This document shows, one piece after another, positions 57,131-64,000 of a DNA stretch of 64,000 bases. The translations under genes were made by a program, and so were the position numbers. How positions within the stretch are numbered: position 1 is the stretch's first letter; every line of letters begins with the position of its first letter. This DNA comes from Nemophila menziesii (lineage: Eukaryota; Streptophyta; Magnoliopsida; Boraginales; Hydrophyllaceae): the NCBI GenBank assembly GCA_029959085.1, contig JARWIR010000001.1, positions 14,623,730-14,687,729 of the forward strand, read 5' to 3'. A model generated the notes under the pieces. That model saw only the letters and a program-made list of their open reading frames with translations. It was not told where the DNA came from and made no database searches.

Positions 57131-60100
57131 CCACTCTATTATGGAACTGTCAAGGGATTTGAGCCCCTTTGACAGCTTCACATCTCAGATCCTTGGTGGC
57201 TCGCTACAGACCAATGATAACAGTCTTTTGTGAGACAATGATGAGGGAGGTGGACTCCAAAGACACAGTCAGGAGTTTGGGTTTTGGTAACAATTTTTTG
57301 TTGACCCTACCGGAACAGCATTTCACTCCAGAGGGTTTATGGTTGTGTGGCACTCTACTTTATGTCTTTCTGTTTGCTTTAGTAGCTCTGATTTAGTTAT
57401 TTTAAAAATTAATGATGTTTCTTTTAATTATTACCTTGTGTGTATACATGCCCCAACAGATTTTAAGGAAAGAAATAAAACATGGGACAAGATATCTGAA
57501 TAGAGCAAAAATATAAATGACCCGTGGGCTATCATTAGGGATTTTAATGATATACTAAATGTTAACGAGAAGTGTAGCGAAAACCCAGCAGATTTTAACG
57601 ATATTAATGAATTTAAAAATTTCACTTACAGCAATTCACTTATAGAAATTGATACTAATGGGTGTTTTTTCACTTGGTCCAACAGGATGGACGGGGAACA
57701 ACACGTCAAAACAAGAATCGATAGAGCGATGACAACTTTTGAATGGATAAAGAGGTTTTCGAGAGCACAAGTCTTTGTGCCTCCGGCAATCGGGTCTGAC
57801 CACTCTCCTTTAGTACTTAATTGTGATGTTAGTATGGTACAACAAACAAGACAATTTAGATTTGAGTCCTTTTGGATAGATGATGATAATTGTAGACCAA
57901 TAGTTGAAAAAGGATGGAACATTAAAGAAACAAAACCTAGTGATAAAAAATTTATAAGGAAAAGAGAGAACACTATATTGGAACTAAAAAAATGGAGCAA
58001 GAAAAGTTTTAAAAATCATGAGATGGAAATTAAAAGATTACAAGACAAGTTGATAGAAATGCAAAATGAGGAGGTGACCGAAGAACTTATAGAACAAGAA
58101 AGAGATATTAAGGAAAGAATTAAATATGAATATGCTTGTGAAGAAAAGTTCTGGGGTGACAGAGCACGACAAAAATGGTTATTATACGGAGATAAAAATA
58201 CAAATTTTTTCATATGGCTACTATCCAAAGGAGGAAAAGGAATAGGGTAACAAGAATAAGAAATGAACAAGGGGTATGGGAAGAAGAAACAGAGAAGGTT
58301 AAAAATTGTTTTAAAAGTTTTTACAAAAAATTATATAGTGAGAGACCGAGTGATGAGGAGTCGAAAGAAGTAGCAGCAAAATATATAAAGCCAAAAACTG
58401 ATAGATTAATGAATGAAGAACTAACCAAAGAACCTAACATGGAGGAAGTCGAGAGGGCAGTGTGGGAACTTTCTTCAACGAAAGCTCCGGGACCAGACGG
58501 CTTGAACGGTAAATTTTATAAAGAGTTATGGGACATTATCAAACAAGATATTTTTAAAGTAATTAGAGAGTTTTTTATGAATAATTTTAATTTGGAAACA
58601 ATAAATGATACTCTGATTACACTTATTCCTAAATGGGACATTCAGGAAGGGTTAGGGGATTTTAGACCCATATCTTGCGTGAACTTTATATACAAAATCA
58701 TATCTAAGATATTAGCAAATAGACTACAAGGGATAATGAACACGGTAGTATCACCAACGTAATTAGCTTTTATCAAAGGAAGGTCCATACAAGATAACAT
58801 TGTAATTGCACAAGAAATATCGTTTTTTATGAGCAGGAAAAGGAAGAATAAGAAATATATGGCGGCGATAAAGATAGATATGGCAAAAGCTCATAACCAA
58901 GTAAGTTGGAGTTTTTTATTCTTGGTATTAGAAAAATTAGGGTTCAGCGAAAAATGGATTAGCTGGATTAGAAATTGTGTTGAATCGGTATCTTTTAGTA
59001 TCAACCTCAATGGGAAAAAACTCCCTAGCTTTCAACCTCAGAGAGGGTTGAGACAAGGCGATACTCTTTAACCTTTTCTATTCTCTTTAATGACAGAGGC
59101 TCTTATCAGTAGTATGGATCACTATGTTAGTAGCAATCTTGTCAAATGGATACAAATTAATAGGAACTGCCCGAATATTTCACATTTACTGTTTGTAGAT
59201 GATTCTCTTTTCTTTATAACAATAGAAGATACAGATATACCTAAATTCAATAAAATGCTTGGATATATTGTAAAGTTTAAGGACAAAGGATCAACTTTAC
59301 CAAGTCGGTAATAATTTTCAGTAAGGAGACACCACAACAAAAAAAGGGAAGAGATTAGTAACAGGTTGGTGTCAAAGAAACAAATAATCTCGGCAATTAT
59401 CTAGGGATTCCACTATGTCATAAGAGATCAAAGGCGGAGTCATTAGAATGGATAACAAAGAAATTATTCAAAAATACAGACGGATGGAAAGCGAAACTGT
59501 TATCCGAAGGAGGGAAAGAAGTGCTGATCAAAGCAATCCTGCAGGCTATACCTAATTACTATATGTCAATATTTTCTTTCCCTATTACTTTTTGCAAAAA
59601 ACTAATATCAGCTATCTCTAATTTTTGGTGGAATTCAGGAGAGAGAAACGGAATTCATTGGGTGGCTTGGGAAAAGATAGTAATGGGGAAATTGATAGGG
59701 GGATTAGGTTTAAAAGACTTCAAAAAAATGAATACAACTCTATTAGCAGCGTAGGCGTGGAGACATATGGAGAACCCCGAGACATTAGCAGCCAAGTCAT
59801 TAAAAGGTATTTACTATCACAATAAAGATTTCTTACATATAAATTTAAGACAAAACAGAACCTGGAGTTGGGATAGTCTTATAGAGGGGAGAGATTTTCT
59901 AAATAAGTATGGTATTTTTCAAATTGGATATGGGGATGATATAGATATATGAAATGATAGATGGATAGATACCCAATGGACACTTGAAAAACCAAATAAT
60001 ACACAAATAAATAAGGTAGTACACCTTTTCTACCCAAATACAACTATTTGGAATAAAGAATTGATAGATGACATATTTCCAAGTCCACTAACTCCGATGA

Positions 60101-61259
60101 TAATGAGAATAAAAGTTATGGATTACAATTGTGATGATAAATTTATATGGTCATACACAAAAGAGGGGACATACAACACAAAGACAGGTTACAAAAAATT
60201 TGGTTGAAGAAATAGAAATAAATGGGCCGCAAAATACAGAGGCGCCAGCAAAGTATAACTCAAAAATATGGGATATGATATAGAAATCCAACATACCAAA
60301 GAAAATCAAAATGTTTATGTGGAGAGTATGTAACAATGCCATTCCAACAAAAAACAACTTATACAAAAGAAGATGTACAGACACGAATAAATGCAGTCGG
60401 GGATGTGAAGAAACGGATACGGTTGAACATATGTTAATTTCATGTAAAATATGCAAACAAATATGGGCCGGGACGACGATGCAAATAAAAATTGAAGAAG
60501 AGAATCAGCATTCAACCACATAATGGTTTATTTAAATAGTGGAAGAATTTAATAAAGAAGGACGGGAAGAAAGGATTTTAATAGATTATTTAATGATAAC
60601 CATGTGGCATATATGGAAAGGGAAAATGAAGGCACTACACGAAGATGAACAAATAGATGGGGATGGAATTATATACACTACCAACAAATTAATGAATGAG
60701 GTACATGGAATAGAATGGGGGAAAGTATTAAATAACACTACTAGAAGACCACAAGAAAGACAAGTGACAATGGAAGAGCCTAATTATAAAGAGGCAGATA
60801 TAATTGTAAACTGTGACGCGTCTTTCAAGGTGAAATACGAACCAACAGGGATAGGTCTACGAGTGATAAATAAAATGAATGGAACCTCACACGACGTCAA
60901 AAATGGATATAATGTGTGACACACCTATACAAGGGGAAGCATATGCGCTTCGTAGAGCAGCACAAGAATGTGAGGGGTATACCGGAAAAAAGAAGATTAT
61001 TCTGTCAGATAACCTTGAGTGCATTCAAGGTATTAAGTAGGTGTCAGCAGTGAGCTGGAAGATCAAGCCTATCATTAGGAAGATCTTACGTAAGGCAGCT
61101 GCATCCCAACCTATTGAGTTTTTCTACATCAATAGGAAGTTCAATTGTAAACCGGACAGACTCGCAAAAACGGCTAGGCACGGGGCGCAGGAGAATTTTA
61201 AGTCGGCTTCCTCGATAGAGCGACTCAATTTTTTGTTGTCTAGATCAGGAATAGGATAA
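57127..61259 (+). pseudogene. LINE ORF2, family 1 copy b (broken)
   Basis: Starts MTTLLWNCQGI with a TGA at 57,160 in place of the Q codon seen in LINE-1a. Recognisable pieces: endonuclease end (57,687-57,830; GSDHSPL), linker and RT (58,214-59,311; APGPDGLNGKFY, GDFRPISCVNF, LRQGDTL, FVDDSLFF), a middle region (59,521-59,952), zf-RVT (60,311-60,470; CSRGCEE...HMLISC) and RNase H (60,800-61,259; CDASF, then PIQGEAYALR after a frame break, SDN, FNCKPDRLAKTARHG). RT motif A reads KIDMAKAHNQ. More than ten stops or frame changes. Confidence 0.88.
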
Positions 61260-61322
61260 GATTGATCGTTTTTTTCTTTGTTTGTTTGGTGCTCAGGCAC
61301 CTTTTTTAGTCCAAAAAAAAAA

Positions 61323-61745
61323 TTATTTCTAAAACTCCATAGGTCAATGACCTTTAAGAATTAGTTTATTAATTAAGTGCCTATTAGCTCATTCGTATGG
61401 TAAAATGAAAGTTCTTATGAGTTCGAAAGAGAATAAATCTTACCTAAATAAGATTTTACTGTTTTACAATCTACTGATAGTAAATTAGAAAATTAGCTGG
61501 AAATTAATGCAATGTATTGCCAAAAAATGAAAAAAAATTAATGCAATTCTAAAAGACGTTTTCCATTTCCCTGTTTTGTATTTATAAAATGTTTACCAAA
61601 GAAGGAACTCAAGATTCCCGTATATCACGTGGAAGGTTCACTGACTGTTGTGTCAAAAGTTAAAATAAATAACTTAAAGGGTGAAAGTGCAATAAGAAAC
61701 ACCACCAACTAAGGACTTTTCAGTAAATTACTTACTAAAGCACTA
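61323..61745. other. MCA upstream region
   Basis: Between the LINE tail and the probable transcribed leader. AT-rich; no clear TATA box or named motif could be assigned. The proximal promoter must lie here if the leader starts near 61,750. Confidence 0.4.
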
Positions 61746-61795
61746 AATACACTTGTCTGGCACAATCACACAGTGAGTTAGTGAATGTGTGTGTA

Positions 61796-61813
61796 AGAGA
61801 GAGAGAGAGAGAT
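61796..61813 (+). repeat. (GA)n tract in probable 5' leader
   Basis: About nine GA units followed by TAGAGC. GA/CT microsatellites are common in plant 5' UTRs. A second AGAGAAAGAAAGAG tract follows at about 61,878. Confidence 0.85.
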
Positions 61814-62053
61814 AGAGCAAAAAACAAAGCTTCCGGACAAACGACACCGAAGCCGTGATACATATCTATTTCTTAAAGAGAGAAAGAAAGAGTTTTATAT
61901 TTAACCGAATTTTCTTTTTCTTTTTTACAAATTTTATATTTTTACTGAAATTGTATTAAAATATGAACAATGCCTTTATATTAGTGAAATCCACGTCTAA
62001 TTTTGTGAGCTGAAATGCTAAAAACCTCGTGAAAATGCAGATATTATTTTCAG

Positions 62054-62247
62054 GTAATGTTTTTTTTTTTCTTTCAGTATTATTTGATTATTCATCTCAC
62101 TTTTCATGTATGTATGTGTGTGTATTGTGATTTTGTTAATAGTTGACGTTTTTACTCTTTATCTTGGAAAAGTGAATAATTGTAGTTGAATACGGAAGAA
62201 AAAGCTTGAGATCCGTTGACTGATTTATGGACTCACTTTCTTTGCAG
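62054..62247 (+). other. Putative 5' UTR intron of the MCA gene
   Basis: Donor CAG|GTAATG at 62,054 and acceptor CTTTCTTTGCAG at 62,236-62,247 enclose a T-rich segment upstream of the ATG. Inferred from splice consensus and base composition only. Confidence 0.4.
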
Positions 62248-62413
62248 CTCTGATGATCTAAATTCCATTGCATTCTAAGGTCATTTGATCTCGCTGAATA
62301 TCATAATCTGCAGAAATTTACTAATTTATGCACATTTTAGTAAAAAGGTTGTGAGATAAAATTATAAGCGCATTTTGTGAAGTTAATTAAACTCGAGGGG
62401 TAAAATTGCAAAA

Positions 62414-64000
62414 ATGGCTTCATGGGAACATTTTGGTGAAATTGCAAATGTGGCACAAATCGCTGGTGTGGATGCAGTGAGGCTTATTGCTATGATAGTG
62501 AAAGCTGCTAACACAGCTCGAATGCATAAGAAGAATTGTAAGCAATTTGCTCAGCATTTAAAGCTAATCGGGAATTTATTGGAGAGTTTAAAGATTTCCG
62601 AGATGAAGAAATATCCTGAAACACGCGAGGTTTTGGAGCAGCTTGAAGATTCTTTAAGACGGGCTTATATGTTAGTAAATAGCTGTCAAGATAGGAGTTA
62701 TTTATATCTATTAGCTATGGGTTGGAACATTGTTTATCAGTTTCGAAAAGCTCAAACTGAAATTGACCGATATTTAAAGATCATCCCTCTAATCACTCTA
62801 GTTGATAATGCCCGATTCAGGGTAAGTATTTTTTTACACTTTTTGTGGTTTAATTTATTTAATTAATTAATTTATTGCAGGAGAGACTTGAAATGATTGA
62901 TCGTGATCAATGTGAATACACATTAGATGATGAGGATAGAAGAGTACAAGATGTTATAATGAAACCCGAGCCTTCTCGAGATGATAGTGTGGTATTGAAG
63001 AAAACACTTTCTTGTTCGTACCCGAATTTACCTTTCAAAGAAGTAATTGCGCAGGAAAATGAAAAGCTTCAGATTGAATTGCAAAGATCTCAAGCTAATT
63101 ATGATGTTCAACAATGTGAAGTAATTCAACATCTTTTAGATGTTACTGAAGCTGTTGCAGTAAATACTCTTCCGGTTAAAAGTTCACCGGTCAAAACTTC
63201 TAAGAAAATGGAACGTAACTATTCAGAGAGTGAGAATAAAGATCATTATTACGAAAGCTATGATAAATCTGTCGAAAAACACTCAACTTCACGGTTAGTT
63301 TTTAGAATGATAAGAAAATTACCATTGTTTTAGTAAATCATGAAACTTCCTAAAAGACTAAATTACCCTTTTTCAGAAATAATTCTTCGATCTCATCTAC
63401 ACGTGATCTGCTTTCATCTAGAGGGTCATTTCAAAGTAATAAGTGGCATTCGGATCTACTTGACTGTTGCTCAGAACCACTTCTCTGTAAGGGGACTAAA
63501 ATGTTACATGTTCAAGATAAGGGACTAAATATGTTATATAGGGATAAGTTGTTGACAATATCTTTTCCATGCAGGCATGAAGACATTATTCTTCCCGTGT
63601 GGCACAGTTTCAAGAATCGCTACTGTTGCAAGTAACAAGCCCATCAGTAAGTGATTCACCTTTCATTTTTACCTTGGAAATAAATTGCTCATGATATAAA
63701 ATATATAATAAGTTTAATAGATAGTTTTGAAATTAACTCCCAGAAAAATATCTACTTTTGTTACGCAGCTCCAGCATTTGTATGTAATGAGTTGATGGCT
63801 TATTCCTTGATATTATCGTGTTGTTGTTACACTTGTTGCATCAGAAAGAAGCTTCGTAAAACTCTCAACATCACGGTAATTTCTTAAACCTCGTGGTCTA
63901 AAAAATTAAATTTGAAAGATAAAAATTTACTAAATCATAATTTACTTGTTTCTTTTCAGGGAGGTGTGGTTGATGATTTTCTCTCACACTTGATGTGTTG
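62414..64000 (+). CDS. MCA: MCA-type calcium channel protein (partial, 3' cut)
   Basis: Plant MID1-COMPLEMENTING ACTIVITY protein, a plasma-membrane Ca2+-permeable, stretch-responsive channel subunit. Exons, all GT-AG and phase-consistent: 62,414-62,821; 62,881-63,293; 63,377-63,486; 63,575-63,646; 63,769-63,875; 63,960-64,000 (cut by the window). This gives about 383 residues of an expected ~420. The N-terminal ARPK-like region starts MASWEHFGEIANVAQIAGVD, with an Asp at residue 20 near the one reported important in Arabidopsis MCAs, then YLYLLAMGWNIVYQFRKAQT. An EF-hand-like/coiled-coil stretch (RDQCEYTLDDEDRRVQDVI, NEKLQIELQRSQ) follows. The C-terminal PLAC8 domain shows CCSEPLLCMKTLFFPCGT and ILSCCCYTCCIRKKLRKTLN. 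No stop or frameshift: it looks functional. MCA1 versus MCA2 orthology is unresolved. Confidence 0.95.

Larger units (their letters stand above)
56371..61322 (+). mobile_element. L1-type LINE, family 1, copy b
   Basis: Same family as the 20.8-kb LINE: aligned start of ORF2 (WNCQGI), RT, zf-RVT and RNase H ending in SGIG, with an A-rich tail at 61,312-61,321. TTATTTCT at 56,363-56,370 and 61,323-61,330 is a possible TSD. It lacks the zinc-knuckle ORF1; the leader goes almost directly from a 187-codon ORF into ORF2. About 4.95 kb, with many stops. Confidence 0.75.

Overview
This is plant nuclear DNA, most likely from a eudicot. It is AT-rich and intron-bearing, and the only host gene with strong support is the 5' part of a plant-specific MCA-type (MID1-COMPLEMENTING ACTIVITY) calcium-permeable channel gene at the right edge (62,414 to the end of the window). 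Nearly everything else is layered transposable elements. I cannot name the species.

Left third (1-20.5 kb), DNA transposons. Position 1-1154 is the right end of a Mutator-like (MULE) element carrying a decayed plant-mobile-domain (PMD) gene on the minus strand. A 600-bp relative with 10-bp target-site duplications (TSDs) lies at 16,762-17,361. Then come a Stowaway-type MITE, a 1.7-kb long-TIR MULE, a 5'-truncated L1-type LINE, a CACTA (En/Spm) element with perfect 3-bp TSDs and a decayed transposase, an unclassified non-autonomous family full of CTCAG(T/C)A motifs, and a PIF/Harbinger element with both its genes. The Harbinger element sits between two direct copies of the CTCAG-family element. 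There is also a tRNA-derived SINE with a 14-bp TSD, a nest of MITEs within MITEs, and a second 1.7-kb MULE-like element.

Middle (20.6-48.7 kb), retroelements. A nearly full-length L1-type LINE (about 20.77-27.81 kb) is inserted in a Tourist-type MITE. An Athila-like Ty3/gypsy element (30.28-39.78 kb) has LTRs, a tRNA-Asp-type primer site, gag, a protease fused in frame to an integrase tail (reverse transcriptase, RNase H and integrase core missing) and an env-position ORF. It is followed by two decayed LINEs of a second family, the first split by a solo LTR of a gypsy relative.

Right third (48.7-64 kb). A poly(A)-tailed minus-strand retroposon, AT-rich spacer with a (GGT)n tract, a LINE endonuclease/RT fragment, a third copy of the CTCAG-family element, a minus-strand LINE 3' fragment with zf-RVT and RNase H, a second LINE of the first family (about 56.37-61.32 kb), and finally the MCA gene, whose coding start is about 1.1 kb from the LINE tail. 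All TE coding regions carry stops or frameshifts. The element boundaries I trust most are those where terminal repeats and TSDs can both be read. LINE 5' ends and family assignments are less certain.
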